Made by a program: the position numbers and the translations under genes. This document shows, piece after piece, positions 9,008 to 15,701 of a DNA stretch of 38,391 nucleotides. Location: contig DYGW01000004.1 in NCBI GenBank assembly GCA_020724485.1, positions 1-38,391 of the forward strand, written 5' to 3'. Numbering within the stretch: the first letter of the stretch is position 1; each line of letters begins with the position of its first letter. The notes beneath the pieces were generated by a model. The model saw nothing but the letters and a program-made list of their open reading frames with translations, searched no databases and was not told where the DNA came from. Origin of the DNA: Thermoflexus sp. GTDB lineage: Bacteria; Chloroflexota; Anaerolineae; Aggregatilineales; Aggregatilineaceae.

Positions 9008-9817
9008 CTACGCTTCGGCGCTGACCATGGCCACGAAGTCGCCGTGCCAGTGGTGCAGCCAGACATCACCGGTCGTGCCGTTGACGCTCAGCATACCCAC
9101 CACCTGCCCATCTTCCAGGATGTGCAGCGTGTAGTACCCGTAAAACGCTTCGGCCTCTTTGTCGGCTGTCAGCCCCGCATAGGTAGCGTCCAGATAAGCC
9201 TGGGCCGCCGCGCGAGCGTCCTCGGCAGACACGGCCATGCTGACGCCGTCACTGCCTGCGGGCCTGTTCCAGCGCGTGGCGGACTGCCCCCAACCGGCGT
9301 GCATCCCATACCGGAGGTTCCACATCATGTTCGGGCCTGGCTCTGGCACGACCGCGCCGTCCGCCGGGGCGATGAGGAATTCAAAGGCGCCGCGCCCGCT
9401 ATCGGCTTCCATCACGTCAGCGTAGAAGTGATTGTCGAACTGCATGACTTCGCCTAAGACCAGATTGGGGTCATCCCAGGCGGCGACATAGGCTTGGGCC
9501 ACCGCGACCGCTTCATCCAGAGTCAGCCTGTCGCCGGCAGGAGCCAGATCAGCGGGGGGCGTCCAGGCTTCCCAGCCGCCCATCATGCCCATCATGCCTG
9601 GCCCGCGCCAGTTCCACCCATCGCCGGCAAATGGGCAGCCTTCTGGACCGTACCAGCCGCCCATCATCGAACCGTGCATCATGCCGGGGCCGTACTGTCC
9701 GCATGGCAGATTGCCGCCAGGCCCCTGGGCGTATGCTTTCCAGGCGCTGAAACCGACGACCGCCAGGATCAACACCAGGGCCACTGTTGAGCCGTTCAAC
9801 CACGACCGTTTCACCAT
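9008..9817 (-). CDS. Exported Met/Gly-rich protein with two PepSY-like domains
   Basis: This 269-aa protein has an N-terminal signal or anchor helix (about residues 10-30, ending KAYAQG). A Met/Gly/His/Trp-rich segment (31-82) with repeated GMM and MMGGW motifs is typical of extracytoplasmic copper-binding sequences. Two similar alpha-beta modules follow, about 97-165 and 195-262. Each starts with a DEAVAVAQAYV- or AEDARAAAQAYLD-like helix and ends in strands of the GTTGDVWLHHWHG type, matching the PepSY-like fold. The start overlaps the stop of the SHOCT gene by one base, so the two are coupled. It shares the operon direction with copB. A role in binding or sequestering copper outside the cell is inferred from composition and neighbours; the exact function is unknown. 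Confidence 0.75.
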   Translation of the reverse strand: MVKRSWLNGSTVALVLILAVVGFSAWKAYAQGPGGNLPCGQYGPGMMHGSMMGGWYGPEGCPFAGDGWNWRGPGMMGMMGGWEAWTPPADLAPAGDRLTLDEAVAVAQAYVAAWDDPNLVLGEVMQFDNHFYADVMEADSGRGAFEFLIAPADGAVVPEPGPNMMWNLRYGMHAGWGQSATRWNRPAGSDGVSMAVSAEDARAAAQAYLDATYAGLTADKEAEAFYGYYTLHILEDGQVVGMLSVNGTTGDVWLHHWHGDFVAMVSAEA

Positions 9818-10098
9818 CAGAATTCACTCCTCTTGGCCTTGTGGGGCCGATCATCACCAGACTCATCGAGTTCGAGGTCTTTGACGAGCGCGAGATATTC
9901 ATCGCGCGAAATCTCCCCCCGTGCATAGCGGCGCGCGGCGATTTCGCGGGCAGATGGTGTCTGCGAACTCCCCTCCGCCCGGCGCGAGCCAGCCACCAAC
10001 CAGCGCAGCGTCCAGATGCTCAGCGCAATCACGCCGCCCCAGAACAACAGCATCCACCAGCCGCCGCCCCAAGCCATGTCGAATCCATACCCGTGCAT
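9817..10098 (-). CDS. Small membrane protein with C-terminal SHOCT domain
   Basis: This 93-aa protein has a Trp/Gly-rich start, one transmembrane helix (about residues 14-37) and a C-terminal SHOCT motif: AREIAARRYARGEISRDEYLALVKDL (about 50-75). SHOCT is a short oligomerisation-type motif often found at the ends of small membrane proteins. Similar proteins are common beside copper-efflux genes in Gram-positive-type bacteria and Chloroflexota. Its stop codon overlaps the next gene's ATG by one base. Shine-Dalgarno AAAGGAG lies about 11 nt before the ATG, a little far. Its biochemical role is not known. Confidence 0.85.
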   Translation of the reverse strand: MHGYGFDMAWGGGWWMLLFWGGVIALSIWTLRWLVAGSRRAEGSSQTPSAREIAARRYARGEISRDEYLALVKDLELDESGDDRPHKAKRSEF

Positions 10099-10151
10099 AC
10101 CAGCCTGTCTCCTTTCAGTGGGCGATTATGTGCAGGTGCGGCCCCACTTCG

Positions 10152-10526
10152 TCAGTCCTGTTCGCAGTCAGCGGGGAGGATGAGACCAGCAGCCGCCAAC
10201 ACCTGAGCGATCTCCGAGGCCAGATGGGACGTTGCCTCTCTATGCGGGTTATCGGCCAGCAGAATCCGGCACCACACGTCGTGCCCATGAACGATAAGCG
10301 TCTCTGGAGCCGCCGCCTGTCCATAGATCAGCAGCACGCTGTACTGGTAGTCACACAGAGCCGTGCCATGATGGGGACAGGCGTAGTCTGGGAACAGAGC
10401 GCGCGCCGAGCGCAGATCAAACGACTGCGCGACATGAAAACCGGCGGCGCTCAATTCCCGGCAGATTTCCGCTATAATCTCCTCACAGGACACAGCAGCG
10501 CCAAGCTCTTGCGGCACAGCGTCCAC
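10152..10526 (-). CDS. Uncharacterised small Cys/His-rich protein in copper cluster
   Basis: This protein of about 124 aa has no signal peptide or membrane helix. It holds a cluster of possible metal ligands: C14, C22, the motif CPHHG (50-54), C58, then H80, H82 and C86 in VHGHDVWC. Alternating strands and helices suggest a small alpha/beta fold. It is the first gene of the minus-strand group leading to the SHOCT, PepSY-like and copB genes. It is divergent from the two-component system, and the two share an intergenic region of about 150 bp. I cannot name the family with confidence. A cytoplasmic metal sensor, buffer or chaperone would fit the residues and the context, but that is inference. 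The exact start is uncertain. Confidence 0.6.
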   Translation of the reverse strand: MDAVPQELGAAVSCEEIIAEICRELSAAGFHVAQSFDLRSARALFPDYACPHHGTALCDYQYSVLLIYGQAAAPETLIVHGHDVWCRILLADNPHREATSHLASEIAQVLAAAGLILPADCEQD

Positions 10527-10587
10527 TCCGTTATCTCACGTCCTGTGCCCAGTATAAAGTGCCGCCAGGAACGCCAGCAGCGCCGTA

Positions 10588-10608
10588 TGCCCTATGCGCC
10601 TATAGGCA
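10588..10608. promoter_or_regulatory. Dyad in the divergent control region
   Basis: An imperfect dyad of the form TGCCctAT-N5-ATagGGCA lies between the divergent Cys/His-rich gene and the response regulator. It could be an operator, perhaps for the response regulator itself. A TATAAA-like box lies upstream at 10553-10558. Confidence 0.35.
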
Positions 10609-10679
10609 TTTTGGCGTGGTGAGGGGTGCTGGAAACGCGCCAAGATAAGAGGAGAAGCCATAGCTCACGGTGCGAGACG

Positions 10680-11357
10680 ATGAAAACAGACCAACCTATT
10701 CACATCGTATTGGCCGACGATCATCAAGTCGTCCGGCACGGCATCAGGCAATTCCTGTCCGCCGCCGGGATTGACGTGGTCGCCGAAGCGGAGGATGGCG
10801 AGCAGGCGCTGCGACTCATCGAGCAGCATCGCCCCGATGTCGCCGTGCTCGACATCCAGATGCCGGGCTACAGCGGCATCGAGGTAGCGCGCCGGGTGCG
10901 GGCCAGGGGAGTGCCGGTCGGCTTGCTCATTCTGACCGCGTTTGACGACGATCCGTTCATCATGGCGGCGCTCGAAGCCGGGGTGAATGGCTTTGTGCTC
11001 AAGACCGCCGACATGGAAGAGATTATCGCGGCGGTTCGGGCCGTCTATGAAGGAAAATCTGTGCTCGACCCGGAAATCCTGCCTAAGCTGATGCACGCTG
11101 TAGCCGCGTCCCATGAGCCGAAGATGCCCTACGAACCGCTGACCGAGCGCGAGTTGGAAGTGCTGCGAGCGACAGCGCGCGGCCTCACCAACAAGGCCAT
11201 CGGCTTGCTGCTGAACATCAGCGACCGCACAGTTCAGGGCCATCTGCGCCGGATCTTTGAGAAGCTAAACGCCGCCAACCGGACCGAAGCGGTGGTCACC
11301 GCGTCACAGCTCGGGCTGCTAGAACTGCCTGCGTCTCATGAAGATCCGACCGCCTAG
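10680..11357 (+). CDS. NarL/LuxR-family response regulator
   Basis: This 225-aa two-component response regulator has a receiver domain (about residues 7-122) with the acidic pair DD (13-14), phosphoacceptor D58 in VLDIQMPG and the conserved Lys in FVLKTAD. A LuxR-type helix-turn-helix follows (about 155-215): LTERELEVLRATARG, then SDRTVQGHLRRIFEKL. A longer reading frame begins at 10626 with GTG, but the domain starts right after the ATG at 10680, so that start is chosen; the ribosome-binding site is weak for either. The stop lies 20 nt inside the following histidine kinase gene, so the pair is translationally coupled. Its targets are probably the surrounding metal and redox genes, by proximity only. 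Confidence 0.9.
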   Translation: MKTDQPIHIVLADDHQVVRHGIRQFLSAAGIDVVAEAEDGEQALRLIEQHRPDVAVLDIQMPGYSGIEVARRVRARGVPVGLLILTAFDDDPFIMAALEAGVNGFVLKTADMEEIIAAVRAVYEGKSVLDPEILPKLMHAVAASHEPKMPYEPLTERELEVLRATARGLTNKAIGLLLNISDRTVQGHLRRIFEKLNAANRTEAVVTASQLGLLELPASHEDPTA

Positions 11358-13008
11358 CCTGCCGTTGCAACTGCTCGTCTTCGTCGTGCTGCCGTTGTTG
11401 GTGCTGCTGATGGTCGTCGCCTTCGGCGGCGTTGCCTTGCATCAGGCGGCCATGCGCGACATGTTGGCCAACCACAACGACCAGGTCGTGGCCGGCGCAG
11501 CGTCCGGCCTCTCTGAGCAGCTTGTCCAGTGGCGCGAGATTCTGTCCGAGTTAGGCTTGTCTGGCGCTGATCCGGAGTCCGTACAATCACTCGTGGAAAG
11601 GTCAAGCTGGCTGGGCACGCTATTTGACGGCGGGGTGGCGATCTTCTCGGCGGATGGGCGCTTGCTGGCTGCATCGTCGCCCGGCGCTGACTGGCCAGCG
11701 TTGGGCCAGCAGATCAGCAGCCAGGCCCCATCTGCCTTTGTGCCCCTGGTTGAGCCTGGTCAGAATGCCACGCGCATCGCGATTCAGGCTACCGCAGGCG
11801 GACTGCGTGTCGTAGGGGTCGTGTCGCTCGACGCGCTGCCGCTCAGCAGTATCTTGACGAGCCTGCATGAGTCCGCCAGCACCGCCGTCTATCTGCTGGG
11901 CGCTGACGGCGTAGTGCTGTATCACAGCGATCCGGGCCGCGTCGGGGAGCATTTTGCAGCAGCCGTGCCTGGCCCCGCGACGGTTGAGCGCACCGGCAGG
12001 GAAGGAAGCGACGTAGTAGCCACAGTTGCGCAGATTCCAGTGGCCCAATGGACACTCGTTCAGGAAGAGCGCTGGAAGGAAACGCTCAGCCCGGTCATGC
12101 GCTATTCGCAGGCCGCGCCGCTGGCCCTGGTGCCAGGGCTGCTCATCGCTATGGGGGCCATGTGGTTCGGGATACGGCGGATCGTGGTCCCGCTGCGGCG
12201 GCTGGAAGCGCAGGCGACCGAGCTAGCCTGGGGCGATTTCGCCGCCATCGAGCAGCAGGCCGGCGGCATCAATGAGATCAAGCACTTGCAGGCCACGCTT
12301 CAGCATATGGCCAAGCGCGTCCAGGCGGCCCAGGTGAGTATGCACGATTACATCGGAGCGATCACTCACGCCCAGGAAGAGGAGCGCCAGCGCCTGGCGC
12401 GCGAGCTGCACGACCAGACCACCCAGGCGCTGATTGCCCTGGATCATCGCCAGCAGATGCTCAAGCCCTACCTGACGGATGACCCGGCAGCGGCTGAGCT
12501 GCTCGCGGGAATTCGGGCGATGATCGTGGAGACAATCGAGGATTTGCGCCGTATGGTGCGGGCGCTGAGGCCGGTCTACTTGGAGACGCTTGGCCTGGTT
12601 CCGGCACTGCAAATGCTCGCCCGCGACCTGGAACTCGACGAGAGCATGGCGATCCACTTCGAGAAAACGGGGTCACCGCGGCGGCTGGCACCAGAGCACG
12701 AGATCGCGCTCTATCGCATCGCGCAGGAGGCGCTGAACAACGCCCGGCGGCACAGCGGCGCATCGCAGGTCTGGTTGAGCGTCCAGTTTGGCGAGAAGCA
12801 GATCACCGTATCCGTCCGGGATAATGGCAAGGGCTTTTCTCCGCCACGTCACGCCGCAGAACTGGGCGAAGGCGGCGCGAAGCACTTTGGCATCATGGGC
12901 ATGCACGAGCGCGCGGCGCTCATCGGGGCGCATCTCCAGGTTCAATCGGAGCCAGGAGCGGGCACCACAGTGACCGTCCGGACTCCGATTGTGACAGCGC
13001 CGGAGTGA
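11338..13008 (+). CDS. NarL-type sensor histidine kinase with extracellular sensor and HAMP
   Basis: This 556-aa membrane kinase has a first transmembrane helix at about 10-34. An extracytoplasmic sensor region follows at about 35-255, Cache-like by the pattern VYLLGADGVVLYHSDPGRVG. A second membrane helix (about 258-280) leads into a HAMP domain with a RRLEAQATELAWGDF segment. The HisKA_3 dimerisation helix contains ERQRLARELHDQ with the phospho-accepting H358. The HATPase domain has the N-box EALNNARRHS (N467/N468), the DNGKGF G-box and the late GIMGMHERA motif. The gene overlaps the response regulator by 20 nt. It presumably senses an extracytoplasmic signal; the copper-related neighbours on both sides suggest metal or redox stress, but no metal-binding motif is obvious in the sensor. 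Confidence 0.9.
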   Translation: MKIRPPSLPLQLLVFVVLPLLVLLMVVAFGGVALHQAAMRDMLANHNDQVVAGAASGLSEQLVQWREILSELGLSGADPESVQSLVERSSWLGTLFDGGVAIFSADGRLLAASSPGADWPALGQQISSQAPSAFVPLVEPGQNATRIAIQATAGGLRVVGVVSLDALPLSSILTSLHESASTAVYLLGADGVVLYHSDPGRVGEHFAAAVPGPATVERTGREGSDVVATVAQIPVAQWTLVQEERWKETLSPVMRYSQAAPLALVPGLLIAMGAMWFGIRRIVVPLRRLEAQATELAWGDFAAIEQQAGGINEIKHLQATLQHMAKRVQAAQVSMHDYIGAITHAQEEERQRLARELHDQTTQALIALDHRQQMLKPYLTDDPAAAELLAGIRAMIVETIEDLRRMVRALRPVYLETLGLVPALQMLARDLELDESMAIHFEKTGSPRRLAPEHEIALYRIAQEALNNARRHSGASQVWLSVQFGEKQITVSVRDNGKGFSPPRHAAELGEGGAKHFGIMGMHERAALIGAHLQVQSEPGAGTTVTVRTPIVTAPE

Positions 13009-13055
13009 GCTAACCGATCAGCAGCGCAACCGGCGGATCGCCCAGGGGGTAAGGG

Positions 13056-13292
13056 TTACGGGCAGGTATGCTCGTGGTCGCCGTGATCCAGGAAATTGGC
13101 CAGCCCCTGGTGCATACCGGGGTTGTGTTCCTGCCCCAGGTGCCCTGCCTGGGCGTGTTCGGCGACGTGCTGGCCGAAAAACTGACCGCAGGTGCGGCCA
13201 GGGGCTGGGCCATTCCCCTGCGCGAACGCGGGGAGCGCCGCGCCCAGCATGACCAGTCCGAGCAGCAGTGAGAGAATCAACAGGCGTTTCAT
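13056..13292 (-). CDS. Small exported His-rich protein
   Basis: This 78-aa protein has a clear signal peptide (MKRLLILSLLLGLVMLGAAL, cleavage near AFA-QG). The mature part of about 54 residues contains nine His and two Cys, with C35 and C77 placed so they could form a disulfide or metal site. A longer frame exists upstream, but Shine-Dalgarno AGAGGAG before the ATG at 13292 fixes the start. It lies between the histidine kinase (convergent) and the DUF305 gene (same strand, 63 nt upstream). I know no named family. Composition and context suggest extracytoplasmic copper or zinc binding. Confidence 0.7.
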   Translation of the reverse strand: MKRLLILSLLLGLVMLGAALPAFAQGNGPAPGRTCGQFFGQHVAEHAQAGHLGQEHNPGMHQGLANFLDHGDHEHTCP

Positions 13293-13355
13293 GGTGTCTC
13301 CTCTGTGTATCAATGCGTTCAACGATGTGAGGCAGAACGTTCTGTGGGCAAAGCC

Positions 13356-13988
13356 CTAGCTCGACGGCGCAAGCTCAACCAGCAGCGCTTCCATAGTGGC
13401 GATCTCCGCCGTCTGATCGTCAATGATCTGTTGGGCGAGGGCGCGTAAGTCCTCGTGCTCGGCGTAGCGCAGCACCCGCTGGGCCATATGCAGCGCATCG
13501 TCGTGATGGTCGATCATGGCTTCCAGCCAGGCGATGTCATAGGCGATGCCTTCTACACGGTCAAAGCCGGCCATCATGCCCATCATGAGGGGCATATCGG
13601 TCGCTGGATTGGTCGTGTGATCGCCGTGTCCCATATCCATCCCGGTGTTTGTGCCCAGCCCCATCAATTCCATCAGTTGGGACATGGACATCGGCGCATA
13701 GTCAATGCCGTACCAGGCCGACAGCCAGCCGCGCATCAGCTCAATTTCCGGCGTCTGGGCGTCAATCACATTCTGGCACAGCGTGCGGACAGCGTCGGTC
13801 GCGGCCTTCGGTAGGCAGTGTTCGGCCATGTCCAAAGCCATCTGGTGGTGGTCTACCATCCCTTCCATGAAGCGCACCTCGGCGCGCCCGGCGCGCCCGG
13901 TTACCGGCGCATCCGCACTGGCGGACTGCACCGCCAGGAGCAAGATCGCGCCTACCAACCCTAGCAGGTAACTCAACCGCTTCAACAT
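13356..13988 (-). CDS. DUF305 exported metal-associated protein
   Basis: This 210-aa protein has a signal peptide (MLKRLSYLLGLVGAILLLAV, cleavage near ASA-DA). Two DUF305 four-helix units follow: the first has FMEGMVDHHQMALDMAEHCL and the second has WLEAMIDHHDDALHMAQRVL, each with the family His-His pair. The linker is Met/His-rich (MDMGHGDH, MPLMMGMM). DUF305 proteins such as cyanobacterial CopM bind copper outside the cytoplasm. The track start at 14069 is too long: Shine-Dalgarno AGGAGAG precedes the ATG at 13988, and the signal peptide begins there. A sigma70-like promoter lies at 14033-14061. The gene diverges from the PCYCGC/CuA operon. Confidence 0.88.
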   Translation of the reverse strand: MLKRLSYLLGLVGAILLLAVQSASADAPVTGRAGRAEVRFMEGMVDHHQMALDMAEHCLPKAATDAVRTLCQNVIDAQTPEIELMRGWLSAWYGIDYAPMSMSQLMELMGLGTNTGMDMGHGDHTTNPATDMPLMMGMMAGFDRVEGIAYDIAWLEAMIDHHDDALHMAQRVLRYAEHEDLRALAQQIIDDQTAEIATMEALLVELAPSS

Positions 13989-14032
13989 ATGGGTTACTCT
14001 CCTGGTACCTTCTTCGCCAGTACAATGCTGCA

Positions 14033-14061
14033 ATAATACGCCCATTGAGACCCGCTGTATA
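14033..14061 (-). promoter_or_regulatory. Sigma70-like promoter of the DUF305 gene
   Basis: On the minus strand a TATACA -35 element (14056-14061) and a TATTAT -10 element (14033-14038) are separated by 17 nt, 45 bp upstream of the DUF305 start. The operator-like site at 14063-14076 abuts the -35 element. Confidence 0.55.
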
Positions 14062-14062
14062 T

Positions 14063-14076
14063 ACGCCATTTAGCGT
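14063..14076. promoter_or_regulatory. Operator-like site 1, ACGC-N6-GCGT
   Basis: ACGCCATTTAGCGT is a dyad with 4-bp ends. It shares the core ACGCCATTT-R-GCG with site 2, 98 bp away, and lies at the -35 edge of the DUF305 promoter. It is a candidate binding site for a shared regulator of the divergent units. Confidence 0.45.
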
Positions 14077-14161
14077 GTTGTGTGCTCCGACCTGGGCCAG
14101 CATTGCCGGGCCAAAGGCACGTGAATGCCCAAATCAGTGACAGATCGCGCAGTGGCCTACA

Positions 14162-14173
14162 CGCCATTTGGCG
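14162..14173. promoter_or_regulatory. Operator-like site 2, CGCCA-TT-TGGCG
   Basis: A perfect 12-bp dyad about 25 bp upstream of a TATAGT -10-like hexamer (14198-14203) that would serve the plus-strand redox operon. The region where a -35 would sit (about 14175-14180) is a poor match, which would fit an activator-dependent promoter. Confidence 0.45.
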
Positions 14174-14239
14174 CATTTCTTTGGGCAGCCGCTGTTCTAT
14201 AGTAGAAGGCAGCCTGTAACGGACTTCACGGAGACCCCT

Positions 14240-14680
14240 ATGCGACTTCTGCGGCAACCCGCCCTTGTGCTTCTGCTGCTGGCTGGTGCGCTGGTGTTGG
14301 CTGCGTGCGGCGGCAGTGCGCAGAACGCGACCAGCGTGGCTGCGCTGCCCGACTGGGCGCGCAGCGCCCCTCCCCGCGTGCGCGAAGCGTACCAATACGC
14401 CGTGGCCAATCCAGAGGAATTGAAGAAGTATCCCTGCTACTGCGGGTGCGGGGCGATGGGCCACACCAGCAATTTGAGCTGCTACATCCAGGACATCGCG
14501 CCGGATGGCGCGATCACCTTTGACACGCACGCGATGGGCTGCGGCATCTGCGTGGACATCACCCAGGACGTGATGCGTCTGAAGGCGGAGGGCAAGACCT
14601 CGCTGGCCGTGCGTACCTACGTTGACGCCCAGTACAGTCCCTTCGGCCCGCCAACCGATACGCCGCTGCCCGCGGAATAG
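14240..14680 (+). CDS. PCYCGC-motif lipoprotein
   Basis: This 146-aa lipoprotein has the signal sequence MRLLRQPALVLLLLAGALVL and a lipobox LAAC at C23, anchoring it outside the membrane. The mature domain contains PCYCGC (65-70), which names its family, then C81 and a CGIC pair (C101, C104) near HAMGCGICVD. Six cysteines and nearby His residues could bind a metal or form redox disulfides. A longer frame starts at 14168, but the signal peptide begins at the ATG at 14240. It opens the five-gene redox operon; the next ATG is 4 nt past its stop codon. The biochemical function of this family is unknown. The context suggests copper delivery to, or thiol redox chemistry for, the CuA proteins that follow. 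Confidence 0.85.
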   Translation: MRLLRQPALVLLLLAGALVLAACGGSAQNATSVAALPDWARSAPPRVREAYQYAVANPEELKKYPCYCGCGAMGHTSNLSCYIQDIAPDGAITFDTHAMGCGICVDITQDVMRLKAEGKTSLAVRTYVDAQYSPFGPPTDTPLPAE

Positions 14681-14684
14681 GCCC

Positions 14685-15191
14685 ATGACGCGCCCTCCAT
14701 CGCCCCTGTCCATGCGGCCACGCCCGATCTGGGTACTGTTCGGTCTGGTGACGTTCGCTGTGCTGGTCGCGCCGCTGCCGGGCGCTGCCGGGGCCGCAAC
14801 GCGCGAGATCGCGCTGGACGCGACGCAGTTTGAGTTCGCGCCGGGGCGGGTGCACGTCAACCGGGGCGACCGGGTGGTGATCACCCTCACCGCCTCGGAC
14901 GTGGTGCACGGGTTCTACCTGGATGGCTATGGCCTGGAGCGGCGCGTGGAACCGGGCATTACTGAGCAGATCGCGTTCACGGCGGACAAGCCCGGCAAGT
15001 TTCGCTTTCGCTGCGCGGTGAGTTGCGGCCCGCTGCATCCTTTCATGATCGGGGAACTGATCGTCGAGCGCAACACGCCGTACTGGCGCGCCGTTGGCGT
15101 CGTGCTGGTCGCCGCGGCGGGTATGCTGGTTCATCTGTGGCAATCGGGGAAAACCAGGTCATCTCAGGAGGTGATCAATGGCACAGGCTAA
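14685..15191 (+). CDS. Membrane-anchored CuA cupredoxin (COX2-like)
   Basis: This 168-aa protein has an N-terminal signal or anchor helix (about 15-37) and a cupredoxin domain (about 40-128). It carries a complete CuA ligand set: H75 in DVVHGFYL, then C110-x3-C114-x3-H118-x2-M121 in RCAVSCGPLHPFM, the pattern found in cytochrome oxidase subunit II. A second transmembrane helix follows at 133-150. CuA centres take electrons from cytochrome c or cupredoxins and pass them to oxidases or NosZ. No catalytic subunit is encoded nearby, so this is a stand-alone electron carrier or a copper-site assembly partner. The start at 14685 is 4 nt after the previous stop. The gene's last 14 nt overlap the next gene's start region. 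Confidence 0.85.
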   Translation: MTRPPSPLSMRPRPIWVLFGLVTFAVLVAPLPGAAGAATREIALDATQFEFAPGRVHVNRGDRVVITLTASDVVHGFYLDGYGLERRVEPGITEQIAFTADKPGKFRFRCAVSCGPLHPFMIGELIVERNTPYWRAVGVVLVAAAGMLVHLWQSGKTRSSQEVINGTG

Positions 15192-15699
15192 GAAGCGCAG
15201 GCGCAACAGGCAGCGAGCACCCAACAGCGCCAGGAGATGGCTCGTGGCCGGCGCAGCCGGGGCCATGATGGTGATCCTGGCGGCATTGGCGTTGGCGTCA
15301 CGTCAGGACGAATCGCTCGGTCAGAAGACCTTCGACCCGGACTTTGCGCCGCAGGTGACCGGCGCACCGCGTCTTGAAGTGCTCCCGCAGGATGTGGTTG
15401 ATTACGGCGATGTCAGGCTGGGCACGACGATCACCACCGTCTACACCGTGCGCAACGTTGGCGACGCGCCGCTGGTCATCTACGGCGAGCCGCGCGTCGA
15501 ACTCATCGAGGGCTGTTGACCGCCCCGCGCTGTCGTCAGTTCGACGACCATTGATCCTGGCCACGAGGCCACCGTTTCGCTGTCCTTCAACATGCACGCT
15601 GGCATGGACGGCCCGCATGAGTTCCGCGTCCATCTGCGCACCAATGATCCGGCAGAACCGAACAGGCAGTTGACCATCCTATCGAACTGGGTGCCCTGA
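15178..15699 (+). CDS. DUF1573-like membrane protein, candidate selenoprotein (UGA at codon 114)
   Basis: Read with the in-frame TGA at 15517-15519 as selenocysteine, this gene gives a 173-aa protein. It has a basic N-terminus, a membrane anchor (about 21-41) and an extracytoplasmic Ig-like DUF1573 domain (about 65-173). Both halves match the family in one frame: before the TGA are DYGDVRLGTT and TVRNVGDAPLVI; after it are IDPGHEATVSLSF and VHLRTNDP. The TGA follows C113 (EGC-U-PPR), in the loop where DUF1573 proteins carry a conserved Cys cluster. A SECIS-like hairpin follows. Shine-Dalgarno AGGAGGT precedes the ATG. The polyferredoxin start is 2 nt past the TGA stop at 15697-15699. Alternatives are a nonsense mutation, a sequencing error, or a 113-aa truncated product. 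Confidence 0.8.
15517..15548 (+). promoter_or_regulatory. UGA codon and bacterial-SECIS-like hairpin
   Basis: After the in-frame UGA (15517-15519), a perfect 6-bp stem GTCGTC/GACGAC (15532-15537 and 15543-15548) encloses the 5-nt loop AGTTC. The loop begins 18 nt after the UGA and has G in its second position. Both features fit the general bacterial SECIS consensus: apical loop roughly 16-37 nt from the UGA, with a G in the first two loop bases. Such elements recruit SelB with Sec-tRNA. Confidence 0.65.
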
Positions 15700-15701
15700 C
15701 G

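Noticed and set aside
15178-15519. A 113-aa truncated protein ending at TGA 15517-15519
   Set aside because: The same frame continues with family sequence to 15699 and the next gene starts 2 nt after that stop, so the TGA is better read as recoded; a mutation or sequencing error cannot be excluded.
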